Of a DNA stretch of 64,000 bases, positions 1-11,821 are shown in pieces. The DNA comes from Cryptomeria japonica. Lineage: Eukaryota > Streptophyta > Pinopsida > Cupressales > Cupressaceae. The notes below the pieces were generated by a model. The model had not been told where the DNA came from and did not search any database. It saw only the letters and a list, made by a program, of their open reading frames with translations. The first letter of the stretch is position 1, and each line of letters begins with the position of its first letter. Both the position numbers and the translations under genes were made by a program. Where the stretch lies: assembly GCF_030272615.1 (NCBI RefSeq), contig NC_081415.1, positions 370,269,667-370,333,666 of the forward strand. Reading direction: 5' to 3'.

Positions 1-1815
1 CAACCCAAGGATTAAACAATGTCACTTATGTGACTTTTCAAGTGGGGTGAAGGTGGACTAAGTACCTCAAGGAAAATTCTGCAAGTAGAGAACATAATGC
101 CATATCAAGACTATAAATATAACACATCCACAAGTTCTAAACTTGTCCCTATAATCCCTTATGTCCCCAAGGTATACAAGCCAACAAAAATCCCCTTATG
201 ACCCCCATTGCATAAACAAATCACAATGCAGCAACGGTCACAAAATCCCTTAAGAATTACTCTCTTCCAAAGAGAGCTTCTCACTCATAGGCTGCCAAAC
301 AACCCTTCACCCCAAGGCCACTCTACCCTCCCAAGGGTGAGTTTGGCCTTGAAAACTCCCAAAAAATAACATACAAAAAATCAACCAAAAACATATAAGG
401 AAGAACTCAACATCTTCCTACACATATAAAAAAAAAACAATGAAAGGACAAATACAATAACAAATTTTTCAAAAACAACAACATACATGAGATAGGAGTT
501 CAACCAGCCTTAAATCTGCCAAAAGGGTGAAAAGAAGTAGTAGGAGAGATGCCCAAATCCACAACTTTTTTCCTTCAAGACTTAGCCAAAATCTTCCCAA
601 AAACTTATAAAAATTGCTCAAAAAATCTAATTCTCCAAAATGGAGAGTGGGTGATCAAACTTCTCCCTCCCAAACTATTTCCTATGAAGACACTCCTCAC
701 TTTTTCCAACCCACTTGGGAAGGGTGAAGGATGTTCATTGGTTGGTCTTCCCACTACCTTACAGACTCTCTAGCCAAGACACATTAAAAAAGGTAAAAGG
801 AATGGGGAAGAGTAATACCACTCATGAGGAGGGTTATCTAACCTAGGAAGGCTCTTCTAAAGATGAAATTCAGCCAACTTGGGAAACTCAATATTTTGTG
901 GGGCTAAAAAGGCCTATTGAGTGGACACATGGATAAATTTGGCCTTCATCCATAGGTACATCATATGGCCCACTAAAAATTCCCCTAACTTGACCCTAGG
1001 AGTTAGTTTAACCGCCTAGATGTCCACCCAAAGTTTACCTACGGGTCAACCCTGAGTTGACCTTTCTAATGGCTCCCTATCCAAGGCTTTCTTGGGACCA
1101 TTCTAGGATAATTAAAAAATAATATGCATTGGTAAAACAAATTTCCTCCAAAGGGGACATGTCATTGTCAACTCATCTTACAACATGTGTTAAGTGACAC
1201 CACAAAAAGAATTACACATCACTAAAATACACATGGCAAATGCCCCTTCTTTTTGGAATTTATAAACTCAACAATTTCCAAATGAAACATACAACCATGC
1301 ATATCATTTACAAATTAAAGCACATTTACAAATGAGGTGTTGTCTCTCCAAATAGACAACCCTTGGTTTCACAATCTCACATAGGCCTAGGCTTGATTCT
1401 CCGAATAGTTTGCATGGTCACATGGAATAATTTTCCTGCACATCTCACTTGCACATTAGTAATTCAAAAAATCACATATAATATTATCAAAAAAGAATAC
1501 AATGTAGACATCGCATACAATTTCAATTATAAAAATCAAGTATCCAATTATTTGATAACATTCACATAAATAATCTATTAAATGGAATCATAATCATAAT
1601 TATGGAATTAAATCATTTATAGAGGAAGCATCCACAATTTCTAGCATCAAAATAAAGTTCTACAAATCAAAGTAAATGACATAATCATATCAATGTTATC
1701 CACAACACGAGATCATATAAAATTCGGGTCCATAATGCATAAAAATATAGTATCCAAAATAGGTCCAACATGAAAATAACTGAAATGCTATGATGGCTCG
1801 GGGTAGGGCGTCACA
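1..1815 (-). repeat. possible 3' LTR of a minus-strand element (partial)
   Basis: There is no credible coding sequence here; the short open frames are AT-rich and show no family features. Read on the minus strand, the sequence from 1815 leftwards starts TGTGACGCCC, a start typical of many plant Ty3/gypsy LTRs, and it lies just beyond a minus-strand ORF (1867-2865). That is where a 3' LTR would be. The other LTR, the left edge and any target duplication are outside the window or lost, so this is an inference from one end motif and position. Confidence 0.3.
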
Positions 1816-1866
1816 AAATAGATCCTTCACATGGGAAACCATGAACTTGGTACTGTGGTTTTACTA

Positions 1867-2865
1867 TTATCTCTTCAAACTTAATGTAGTTTGACCTGAT
1901 GTATCATGAGTCCCATACTGATGTCCACATTTGCACTGGTTGTTCTTTACTTGCTCTGTCACTGCGTTCAATTTTAAACTCATTGGCCACATACCCCAAA
2001 ATCTTCCATAAAATAAAATCAAATGCATCAACAATGAGTAAAACCTAAAAGTGAGCTCCCTATTATCCCTGAGGTTCAAGAAACCCTCATGCAATTTTTC
2101 TGCAAGATAAGTAGCATAATCAAAGGGTCTCGGCTCATACAATTGTACATTTGCTGCCAACACCATCAACCCAATACTAGCCACATTAGGGACCTCTATA
2201 CCTCCAACCTGTTCACATGACATATAGGTGTACTATAAGTAGTGTCTGAACACATCCATGTTAAATGGGGGACCATCCTCTTCTGTCAGAATGCCCTTCT
2301 CAACCCTGTGTAAGGCTAAGTTCCACCCTTTGTAAGTAGTATCCATTTTAGCAAATTCCTCTTCTAGTTCTTCAAATGACAAGGCCACCTCAGGGTTAGG
2401 GTCTAAGATAAAAACTTCATCTATAGTGCCATGACAAAATTTGATAAACACCTCGCCACTTGGAAACTGAATGCATCTCTTCACATAATTATAATTTTTG
2501 ACTAGGACTTCCATCAGTCTAATATTTATGAAAATATTTGGAACAACAAGTTTACCTAAGTTGGTTATCCATGGGTTACAGATTGGTATTTCTCTTTCTT
2601 TTCTCAAAAAATGAAATAGGAAGAGTTCATAATCTCTCACCTTTTTCCATATGTCTCCAACCCCTTTAAACCTGTCTTCAATCCAATCTCTTCTAAGCAA
2701 ATGTTGTTTCGACCTTCTGGATTTTGGACCTGGAGACTGCAATTAATCAATAATATCTTGATTCAATTTCCATGTGTGAGGGACTTCCGCTGTTTTGGAT
2801 TTTTTGGATGTACACTCAAAGCCCTTAACACTTCTCTTCCTTCTTGATGAACTTGAAGCTTCCAT
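1867..2865 (-). pseudogene. accessory ORF of an LTR element, broken by two stops
   Basis: The reading frame starts at an ATG at 2865 with a Ser/Lys/Arg-rich leader (MEASSSSRRKR) and runs to a stop at 1867, about 332 codons. It is interrupted by in-frame stops near 2743 (TAA) and near 2230 (TAG). I do not know its function. In the C-terminal half, a helical block with FDYATYL, then LTFRFYSLLMHLILFYGRFWG-type spacing (about 1990-2140), resembles the block FDLCTCM...LRFKFGQLLVGLFFYF in the second ORF of element A (8068-8556). I see no RT, integrase or protease motif. Its place next to a possible 3' LTR suggests an extra ORF of a retrotransposon rather than a host gene. Confidence 0.5.
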
Positions 2866-3864
2866 GATGCGTGAAGAATTGTGAGCAATAATTCTCATCT
2901 AGTGTGTTTTGCACTAGGTTGCCATCTATACTTGGTTCTTAATTCACCTTATGTGAGCCATCAATCTACTCAATCGTAAGCATTAAATACAAGCTACTTT
3001 GGTTTCAATTTGAATTATATCTATAATGACTCATCAATATGCTTTTCCAATGAATTACTCTCTTGGCACCACCAGAAACATTTCATTCCTTAAGTCACTT
3101 TATTGTTCATCGATATGTGTCTTCCCGATGCCCTTATCGGGTATCAACATAACCTTGAATAACTTCTGTCGATAGTCATTTTCTTTCTCCGATGAGCCTT
3201 CTCCTTTGTTATTTCCATCGGGTATTGGGATAGCTTGAAATGATACATCCTGATCTCTTTAAGTTATGCTGATGACTAACATCTTTCTTCCTGTCGGTGT
3301 AGGTCTTACCGACAACCTTATCGGCTATCGGCAAAACACTAACTCACATGTTCTAATTGTGAATACTTTGTCGATGATGCTTCAATAGTTACCATGTCAG
3401 TGTATATCCTCTCGATGTGCCTATCGGGTATTAGGATAACTCCTATCCCCTTCTCGCGATAGTTAGTTACTTCCCGATGACCTTTTTCTTTGCTAAGGTG
3501 CTTTCTTCGAGGTAAGCTACATCGATGGTTTTAATTTGTTTTTCTCTACAAAATATGCTCCCTTCAATGAAATACACATGTTTATGATTTTTTTATATAA
3601 ACTAAACAAAACCTCACAAAATATCAACCTATGAGATATTACATAGATCTTGCTTCTTTGGTTAAATTTGTCAAAGTGAAAGCCTTATCTTACTCAGTGC
3701 CACCCCCTAATTGCCTAGTTGGTGGTTGACTCTCTAGAGATAGATCATAGATGGATGGGAATTGATGTTGTAGGATCATTCCTACACATAAAACTTCTGC
3801 AGTAACTATTCTCATGATAAAAAATACTTATTGAAAAGCATAAGCAAATAGTATCTCAATGGCA
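2866..3864. repeat. non-coding spacer with degenerate ATCGGGTAT repeats
   Basis: No gene is visible. From about 3110 to 3540 a degenerate motif recurs at roughly 100-bp intervals: CCGATG or TCGATG, a short gap, then TTATCGGGTAT or CTATCGGGTAT, for example near 3126, 3216, 3300 and 3411. Arms such as CCGAT and ATCGG are complementary, so each unit could fold. This looks like subrepeats inside an LTR or 3' region of a decayed element. Confidence 0.45.
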
Positions 3865-4132
3865 TAAATAATTTTGAAAAATTATGTGCTAACAGGTGCA
3901 ACCTTCCAAAGAGACATGGATGTGGCTTTCAAAGATTTAATCAGAAAATGCATCATCATCTACATGGATGACCTCACTATATTCTCCAAGGATAGAAAAG
4001 ATCATCCAGATAACCTACGCAAGATACTGGAAAGATGCCCAAAATATGCGATATCTCTCAATCCCAAGAAGTGTGTGTTCGAGGTTGTGGAAGGGAAACT
4101 CCTGAGTCATGTGATCTTAGAAAGGGGAATAT
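3865..4132 (+). pseudogene. Ty3/gypsy reverse transcriptase fragment (element G1, part 1)
   Basis: The frame beginning around 3874 carries GATFQRDMDVAF followed by the RT catalytic motif IIYMDDLTIFSK, and then the family's LNPKKCVF and GKLLSHVI segments. These are the palm and following region of a plant Ty3/gypsy RT. The finger domain upstream is missing: sequence before about 3865 does not translate to RT in any frame. The fragment stops exactly at the left edge of element A, and the same pol continues at 11822, so A inserted into this gene. The product is non-functional. Confidence 0.85.
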
Positions 4133-5358
4133 TGATGAATACTAAGAGGGGGGGTGAATTAGTATACAAAAAAATATTGTACTTAAACACTTTAATAGTC
4201 TAGCAATAAACTGGTAAAATAGTTTAGCAAACAAACCGGTTAACACACATGCAAACCAAATAGCAAATAATGCATTCACCCATAGAAGCACAATCACCAT
4301 AACACAAGAGATTTTGACATGTAAACCCAAATGAGAAAAACCACGGTGAGATGAAACTCACAAGTAACTATCTGCAGAATAGTAACCAAACTGGTTAAGG
4401 TCAAATCTGTTAAGGTCATACAATGTTCTTTACTAGAACAGATCATGTTAGGAATCTCAATCTCTGTTAGGAGATAAGTCTGATTAAAGACTACCTTGTG
4501 AGAGGATTTCAGATCCATAGATGTGAACCACCTTGTTAGAGGATTTACAAAGGCTTTTTTGGGCCTATCCGGTTAAGGGTTTCTAACTTGTCAAAGATGT
4601 GAGTAATCAACAAGTGAATGATCTAGCAAATGGCACAGTCTGCTTGATTAGATCCATTGTAGCTCATAGCTAATGCATTTTAGAATTACTTCAGTCTTTA
4701 GTAACTCCTTACTCTATTACAACTCACAAACTTGATCTTCTCAGTTAAGATCGTACATTCAAGAGGTTTTTCAACCACTATAAAAAACTAACAGCTATAC
4801 TCACATACTCTCTTTTAAAACCCTAGACATGATGTCCTTAAAAGGAATCTGATTTCATGTCGGTCCAGTAGGATTTCATTACAGGTTCCTAGGTTCATTG
4901 TATCTAGACACATTTGATAAAACAACACAAAAACACCGTCAAAGTGTCGGTGGATGGTAACTCATCACAAAAATATACTGGTTGGTAACTCATCATAGAG
5001 TATTACTAGTTTGTCCAACTTTATGGTTATCGGTTGGTGACTCAGAGTAATACCGGTTTAATGGATTACTAGTTGACAAAAATTGAAGAATGGGAAAAAG
5101 ATAACTGCCACTTCTGGCTCCTTTGCTCCGCTCTGCTTGAGATCCTTAAACCACTTGATCTCTCTATACCGCTTGGGTCTTTATACCACTTGAGATCGGT
5201 AAACACTTTCTGCATAACAACAGTAGTCTAAAGACTACAACATGATACCGGTTTGGAACAATTACTGGTTGAGCATAGTTCATACATTCTCAAAGTGATC
5301 TCATAGCAAGTGTGTGTCCATCAATGAAAATCACAACATAATCATCAAAATGCTAACA
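4133..5358 (-). repeat. element A left LTR (3' LTR in element sense)
   Basis: This 1226-bp repeat matches 10607-11816 almost throughout, including the run of seven or more G just inside the left edge. It starts TGATGAATAC and ends TGCTAACA on the plus strand. On the minus strand it reads TGTTAGCATT...TTCATCA. The two copies differ by scattered substitutions and small indels, so the insertion is not recent. Confidence 0.9.
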
Positions 5359-5375
5359 ATCTCCCCCTTTGGCAT
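5359..5375 (-). promoter_or_regulatory. polypurine tract of element A
   Basis: On the minus strand the bases just before the 3' LTR read AAAGGGGGAGAT, a standard polypurine tract for priming plus-strand DNA synthesis. Element B has the corresponding tract at 49129-49145. Confidence 0.8.
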
Positions 5376-5659
5376 TGATGGCAACACTTAGGAAAAAAAA
5401 ATTTGACTTCTAAGTGTTTTACAACAAAATCATGCCATAAACAAAATTACTCCCCCTAAGCATATACACTATCCCTTTTGTAGACAATACAATGTATACT
5501 ACTTTCTTACAAAGATAGACATGAAAGTATACATAGCATGCATCAAAATTTTAAATACAAAATACTACTCCCCCTTTGCCAACAATGACAAAGTACAGTT
5601 GAAAAACCCCTATTCTGTTAGCATTAACAAAATAAGAGTTTATAACAATAGAGAGTGAA

Positions 5660-6270
5660 ATTTGTCAAAAATGGATTTAAAGTCCTGCATAGATGTCTTC
5701 ATGGATAAAGACCATGATTCAAGCAATGAGGTAGAAACCTCATTCTCTGTTTGCATAGATAAACCTACTCCTCCATGGCATCCATGGTACTCATCTCTTG
5801 AGTAACCATTAGGGTATTTATATTAAGGTAGCAATTCTGGAGAATTTGCAGTCTTGGCAGTAGGACTAGTTGAAGTTTCTGCAAATTACGTGTCCGTTTG
5901 CTTATCTATGGCTCTATTCTTGCAGACTGAAGTTGAAACTGATGAGCAGTTTGTCCATATGTGGAGAAGGAATCATATGGCATCTTGAAGGTGCTAATAA
6001 ATGACTGCATATCAGATTGCAGTTTGTCCTTCTGAGTAGCACATCATCACAGAATAAATGAGGTTGACAAATCTTACTGAGTAGTAGATTGCCCTCATCC
6101 ATTGCATCTCTGATGTCCTTTTGTGCCTTCTGAAGTTCTGACTGAAGCTCATTCAACTTCTTCACCAAGGCAATGTTAAGAGCCTTTTCATGCTTCTTTT
6201 GGCATTTGTTTCTACAACTTCTTCCAGGCTTTGGACCTAGTCTTCCACAACTGTACATAGAAGCTTTAAT
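5660..6270 (-). pseudogene. C-terminal coiled-coil part of element A second ORF
   Basis: The minus-strand frame 5914-6258 encodes a Lys/Glu/Leu heptad-like segment (KKLNELQSELQKAQKDIRDAM) that matches the better-preserved 233-codon version in element B (49410-50108). Frameshifts separate it from the acidic/basic tract to its right and from the remaining coiled coil down to about 5660. It is probably the C-terminus of the same protein that starts at 8835. Function is unknown. Confidence 0.55.
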
Positions 6271-6489
6271 TGGGAAAGTGAGGAATCAATACTGGGGAGG
6301 TTTGTATCGGGTATCAAATTGGTGAGTGTTTCCACCGCAGTTTGGATAACATCTTCCTCCTTTTTCCTCCTTAGAGCATCCAATTTCTCTTGAGCAAGCT
6401 TAATGCTCTGTAGTAGCTCCGATTATTTGCAGACTAGAGGTCAATAGGACTAGTAATGTCAGCTGGTTTGGCTTGACTACCGGTTGCCT

Positions 6490-6860
6490 TTAGAGTCTCC
6501 ATTTGAGTGCTCTGTGCCGCTTCTTCTTTCTGTTTGACTCTTTTCTTGTCTTCTTCTGCCTTCTTTTTCTTCTCTTCTTTTTACTTCTCTTCATCTTCAT
6601 CTTTTTTCTTCTCCTCTTCCTTTTTCTTCTCCTCTTCCTTTCTCTTCTCTTCTTCCTTTTCCGCTTCCTTCTTCTTCTTCTCATCTTCTTGTTTCTTATT
6701 CTCCTCTTCTTTTCTCTTTTCTTCCTCTTTCTTTTTTCTCTTGTCTTCCTTCTGTTTCTTCTTCTCTTCCTCTACCTGTTTTCTCTTGTCTTCCTTATGT
6801 TTCTTCTTCTCTTCCTCTTCCTGTTTTCTCTCATCTTCCTGCTATTTCTCCTAACCTTCT
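6490..6860 (-). repeat. Glu/Lys-rich low-complexity tract in element A ORF2
   Basis: The plus strand is a pyrimidine-rich run of TCTTC/TTCCT units. Read on the minus strand in ORF2 it encodes mostly Glu and Lys (EEEKKK-type) with Arg and Gln. Element B has the same tract at about 50290-50690. The long Phe/Leu/Ser-rich frames on the opposite strand are its shadow. Such charged tracts usually form long single helices or disordered linkers. Confidence 0.7.
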
Positions 6861-6990
6861 ATTTCTACTGGTGCATCCAGAGTAACATTGTCACCATTTA
6901 AGGCATCAATATCAATCGGTTCCATTTGAGTGGTGACCGGTTCTCCTCACTATTGTATACTTCATTTGGTTGAGTGATTTCCGGTTCTTG

Positions 6991-8835
6991 CTATGCTTTC
7001 CTGTTGGCTTTAGCCACTTCATGTAGTCTTAAAGCTGATTGAGCAAGGGAGTGGGTATCTTTGACCACTTCCAGAACTTTTCCTTCCAATAACAGGAGTC
7101 TTCTTCTTCTCATGAAGAAGAGGCCCTTATATCTCTCCACCACTTCATACAGTTCTATTTTAGGCAAACCAGGAAAGTATTGTGCAAATACTTCCTCTCT
7201 TATTTCTTGTTCCTTTTCTATGGAAATGTGCCACTTGTTGTCTAAAGAATTATACAAAGAATCAAGCGTCTGAGATTTAATTTCTGATGGCCACCAATCA
7301 TTAATACATAAATAATTGATAACTTCCTGTTCAACTTCTTTCTTTTCATCATCATTAAAATCATCAAAGCACTCTTTCAAATCCCCAAGTACTTTTCTTC
7401 TAATATTCTTAATTGTTCTTTGACAATGTGTCAAAGGTTTGTAAGAGGAAATATCAATATTTACCAGTACAGATGTTGTCGGTTCACTCTTTGTCTTTTT
7501 CCTTGTTTGCCTAGTCTTCTTAGGCTGTTCTTCAGAGACAGTGTCCTCTGAGTCTAGTGTATTGCTTTTTGTCTTCCGCTTCCTCTCGAAGACTTTGGCA
7601 GGTGCCACTTTCGGTTTCTTCTTTATTGGTGACCGCTTGGTCACTTTGGGACTTGGTGGAGTAACCGGTGTCGATGCTGAAGGCATTGCCTTTCCCTTCT
7701 TTACTGAGGGTTCTTGAACAGGTGTAACCCTTTCTAGATAGGTGTCGGTTCTCTTTGCTTTTGGATCAAGAGGTGAGGCAAGTAGGGTAGAGGCATATCC
7801 ATCCAACATATCATAAATTACCTCATATCCCATTGGTTCCACTTCTTCCTGTCTAGGCTCAACTGCCTCCATTATGCACTCATCAACTTTGATGGTGAAG
7901 CAGATGTCTTCCTCATACTTTTTGACTATATTACCAGATATTCTTACTCTTTGGTTCATTTTGCATTTGAACCTATCAAAATATTTGTTCAGCACTTCCG
8001 AATAGCCGGTTCCAACCGCTTGTAGGGTTTCCTTGATTTTCTTTGTCACTGGTTGGTCAGTAGACCACTAAATATCACCTACTCCTGGAAAGTAGCCTTG
8101 GAAGTAAAAGAACAACCCAACCAGTAGTTGTCCGAACTTAAATCTCAGTGCACTGTCTTGTTTGATCGACTTGAGATTCAACAGAAGTTGTCTTTGCATA
8201 CAAGTGCACAGATCAAACGATGCATCTTCCTTGATCATCCTATAGGCGGCATTTATCGCTGTAATAGAGATAGAGTTGATTATACTACCATGGAACATCC
8301 GATATCCTATCACCATACACACATATTTGACCAGATCATCCTTGATGGAATTGACAGTCATTCCTCGTGGATCGCTCATAGAACTAGTGAGCTTGGTCAT
8401 TTCTATCTTGCTAATCTTCCTTAGGGCTGGCACTTCACCAACGTTGCAGAAATTGATGATGGCATGAATTACTTCCGGTGTAATATCATGCATCCACTCT
8501 AAGTATGTCTTATCACCATGTACTCTGCTCAGAATAATTCGAATGTGATCATCCAAAAATTCTTCAAGAAAATAGGCTGCGTTGTGAAGTTTCTTCTTTT
8601 CCAGAATGCTAAATTACGGTTTAATCTTCTTATCCTTTCCACAGAACAGACTCAACTAGGAATGGATCATCGGAGATTCTAGGTCTTCAATCTTGCAGTC
8701 AATGAAATCTGAAATGCCTTCTTCCACTATGATACCAGCGGGTATTTGAGATAGGGCATTGTATTTTGCCTTCCGTTGAATGAAGTCTACAGAATCAATG
8801 GGTGCACTAGAGCTAGCATGTGATGCTGAAGCCAT
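6991..8835 (-). pseudogene. element A second ORF (unknown protein), broken by stops
   Basis: One frame runs from the ATG at 8835 to 6991 (615 codons) with in-frame stops near 8657, 8614 and 8069. The start is preferred because element B has the equivalent ATG (52714) and the same MASASH leader. The N-terminal half is a helical domain with RVHGDKTYLE, DITPEVIHAI, and a block FDLCTCMQRQ...RFKFGQLLVGLFFYFQGYFPG. A Pro/Lys/Arg-rich linker follows (about 7480-7720), then a second conserved block (YKPLTHCQRTIKNIRRKVL, INDWWPSEIKS). No enzyme motif is recognisable. By eye it is homologous to ORF2 of B and C, and distantly to the H sense ORF. A link to the family labelled putative plant transposon protein is possible but unproven. 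Confidence 0.65.
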
Positions 8836-9356
8836 GATAAATAGGGAATTTTGAAAAATACCTTCATAGATCAAAATTTAGGGCTTCACAATTTGAACTT
8901 CACTACACACTCCTTCATTTGTTGAAATACCACTTTGCATTCTACTCTTCTCCAACAGATGTTTGCTTCAGATTCTTCTTCAGGATTTTGATAAATTCTT
9001 TGAATCGCAATGTAAATCACTTTTCTTCGCTCTGCACTTAAAAACTTCTTTTCTCAAAAAATGATAGTGAGAAATGATTTGAAAATTCCTTTTAAACAGA
9101 TTCTCCACCTACCATAATAAATGCTCCACTATTAGGGCATAAACCCTAATTTTGCCTTATACCATTTCCAATCTTCTACCAATCTGACAGGTATTTCATA
9201 CTAGTTAAGGTCTTTTATCGGTGTCAACTAGGGGTTTGAGATATTTCACCGTTTGCTCCCCCTAAGCTTTTCTGATGCTTAGTTTGCTGGTTCAGCGACT
9301 TCCACACTAGGTGCAGAAACCGGTTCTTCTTGAATCACTTCTTCTAGCTTCTTCTT

Positions 9357-10556
9357 CTAGGTTTTCTTCATATCTGCTTGAACAATTTCAACATCAAATT
9401 TTCCTTCTGGAGTGACCGATATATCTTTTGATATACTCTTTCTACTTCTGCAGAATCTTGCTGAATGACCCGGTTTGTTGCAATGATAGCAAACCATTCT
9501 AGATGCTCTCCAAGGTCCATTATTCATGTTTCCATTCTTCCTTCTACATGTTGTAGTAGTGTGACCATGACCATGGAAAATCATACAGATTTCTCTCCAT
9601 CTGGTTGTCACTTGATAGCCACCGCTACCTGACTGATGACTATAGGTATTAAACTGGTTTGGGTTCTGATTCCCAGAGGGTTCAGGAAAAACTCCTTGAT
9701 TCCTTTGAGGATACCTTCCGGTATTGTGCATCACAGACCTGCATTCAAATTCTCTATACCAAAACTTGTTGCATGCATAACAATTAACATTGAATCTATT
9801 GGATCTAGGCTTATCGTTTAGAAAATAAGGAAAATTATTATAAGCCTTACTTCTACATACATTAACAGTGTGTCCTTCCTTAAGACACTTAAAGAAAACA
9901 GGTTTGAACTTTTGCTTACCTTTATCCTTTGATGTCGGTTGTTTCTTTGATGCTCCACTTTTTGTTCTAGAGGTCTCACCTTCCTCATATTCAGAGAAAC
10001 CAAGTCCATTGGTATTCTTTACCGGTTTAGCTGATTCAAGCTTTTGTTCTAGCTTGACAGAGCTCTTATTGAATTTGGCAAGTATTTCCTTTGACTCAGT
10101 GAGTTCTTTGGAAATTGCAACATTGGATTCCTTCAAGGTTGCATTCTCAAAGATAGCCATGTTTAGTTCACCTTGCACCTCTTTTTCCATTTTGCTTCCA
10201 TGAAGACGAGTGGTAAGTGCACTGATCTCTTGCTTCAGCTTGGAGATCTCATGATCTTTGTCTTTTACTAGATCTTCAGCTTTCTTTCGATTCTCAACCT
10301 CTTGACACATTCAGATAGTCAGTCCTTCCAACTCCTTTCTGAGGTTGGAATTGGATTCATTCAACTTTTGTGCCTCTTGAATTAGGGCTTCCATGTCCGC
10401 TTCATCAAAAGAACTATTTTCAGTTAGCTCCATCGGTTTTTTAGCATGCTCTCTTCTTTTTGCTTGAGAGGCCTTATATTTGACCATAAGATCATCATAG
10501 GCTTGCTCAGACTGAGTGAGCCGATGAGTAAATTCCCTCACAGTGTATTCCCCCAT
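9357..10556 (-). pseudogene. gag: element A gag-like protein (coiled coil plus CCHC knuckles)
   Basis: The likely start is the ATG at 10556 (MGEYTVREFTHRL), which lies just inside the primer site and matches element B's gag start at 54355. Upstream Met codons fall in the LTR. The N-terminal two thirds is a Glu/Lys/Leu coiled coil (LKQEISALTTRLHGSK, ENATLKESNVAISKEL). The C-terminal third has four CCHC-type knuckles. The first has lost its first Cys (FFKCLKEGHTVNVC), the second has Tyr for His (CYACNKFWYREFEC), the third has lost its second Cys (CMIFHGHGHTTTTC), and the fourth (CYHCNKPGHSARFC) is intact. A stop near 10310 breaks the frame. Gag would form the virus-like particle and bind RNA. 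Confidence 0.75.
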
Positions 10557-10589
10557 ATCTCTTTCCAAGTGGTTAGACTTATAGAAAGG

Positions 10590-10604
10590 TTGGCTCTGAT
10601 ACCA
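10590..10604 (-). promoter_or_regulatory. primer binding site of element A (tRNA-iMet)
   Basis: On the minus strand, two bases inside the 5' LTR, the sequence reads TGGTATCAGAGCC, complementary to the 3' end of plant initiator-Met tRNA. It fixes the element's orientation. Confidence 0.9.
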
Positions 10605-10606
10605 AT

Positions 10607-11816
10607 TGATGAATACTAAGAGGGGGGGGTGAATTAGTATACCAAAAAATACTGTACTTAAACACTTTAATACTCTAGTAGTAAACCGGTAAAACAGTTT
10701 AGCAAACAAACCGGTTAACACACATGCAAACAAATAGAAAATAATGCATTCACCCACAGAAGCACAATCACCATAACACAAGAGATTTTGACGTGGAAAC
10801 CCAAATGGGAAAAACCACGGTGAGATGAAACTCACAAGTAACTATCTGCAGAATAGTAACCAGACCGGTTAAGGTCATACAATGTTCTTTACCAGAACAG
10901 ATCATGTTAGGAATCTCAATCTCTGTTAGGAGATAAGTTTGATTAAAGACTACCTTGTGAGAGGATTTCAAATCCATAGATGTGAACCACCTTGTTAGAG
11001 GATTTACAAAGGATTTTCTGGGCCTACCTGGTTAAGGGTTTCTAATTTGTCAAAGATGTGAGTAATCAACAAGTGATTGATCTAGCAAATGGCACAGCCT
11101 GCTTGATTAGATCCATTGTAGCTCATAGCTAATGCATTTTAGCATTACTTTAGTCTTCAGTAAATCCTTACTCTGTTACAACTCACAGACTTGATCTTCT
11201 CAGTTAAGATCGTACATTCAAGAGGTTTTTCAACCACTACAAAAAACTAACAGCTATACTCACATACTCTCTTTGAAAACCCTAGACATGATGTCCTTAA
11301 AGGAATCTAATTTCATGTCGGTCCAATAGGATTTCATTACAAGTTCCTAGGTTCATTGTATCTAGACACATTTGATAACACAACATAAAAACACCGTCAA
11401 AGTATCGGTGGATGGTAACTCATCACAAAAATATACCGGTTGGTAACTCATCATAGAGTATTATCGGTTTGTCCAACTTTCCAGTTACCAGTTGGTGACT
11501 CCGAGTAATACTGGTTTAACGGATTATCGATTGACAAAAAATGAAGACTGGGAAAAAGATAACTACCACTTCTGGCTCCTTTTCTTCGCTCTGCTTGAGA
11601 TTCTTAAACCTCTTGATCTCTCTATGCCGCTTGGGTCTTTATACTGCTTGAGATAGGTAAAAACTTTCTGCATAACAACAGTAGTCTAAAGACTACAACA
11701 TGATACTAGTTTGGAACAATTACCAGTTGAGCATACTTCATAAATTCTCAAAGTGATCTTATAGCTAGTGTGTGTCCATCAATGGCAATCACAACATAAT
11801 CATCAAAATGCTAACA
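10607..11816 (-). repeat. element A right LTR (5' LTR in element sense)
   Basis: This 1210-bp copy pairs with 4133-5358. On the minus strand its 3' end carries the C-run typical of copia-type U5 regions (AATTCACCCCCCCC) before TTCATCA. Transcription of A would start inside this copy. Confidence 0.9.
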
Positions 11817-11821
11817 AATAT

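Larger units (their letters stand above)
4133..11816 (-). mobile_element. element A: non-autonomous LTR retrotransposon without pol
   Basis: The element has terminal direct repeats (4133-5358 and 10607-11816) with TG...CA ends, flanked by the 5-bp target duplication AATAT (4128-4132 and 11817-11821). The minus-strand primer site next to the right LTR and the purine tract next to the left LTR fix the orientation as minus. The 5.2 kb interior encodes a gag-like protein and a second ORF of unknown function, but no protease, RT, RNase H or integrase. It therefore resembles the non-autonomous gag-carrying classes (TR-GAG or LARD) and would need enzymes in trans. It sits inside the pol of G1 and is closely related to element B. 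Confidence 0.9.

Noticed and set aside
6503-6901. Long Phe/Leu/Ser-rich open frames on the plus strand that look like membrane proteins (also 50205-50920)
   Set aside because: They are the opposite strand of the Glu/Lys tract of ORF2 in A and B. Composition alone explains them.
10590-10604. tRNA gene or tRNA fragment (TGGTATCAGAGCC; also 16941-16953 and 54389-54403)
   Set aside because: Only the 13 or so bases of a primer binding site are present, directly beside an LTR. No cloverleaf follows.
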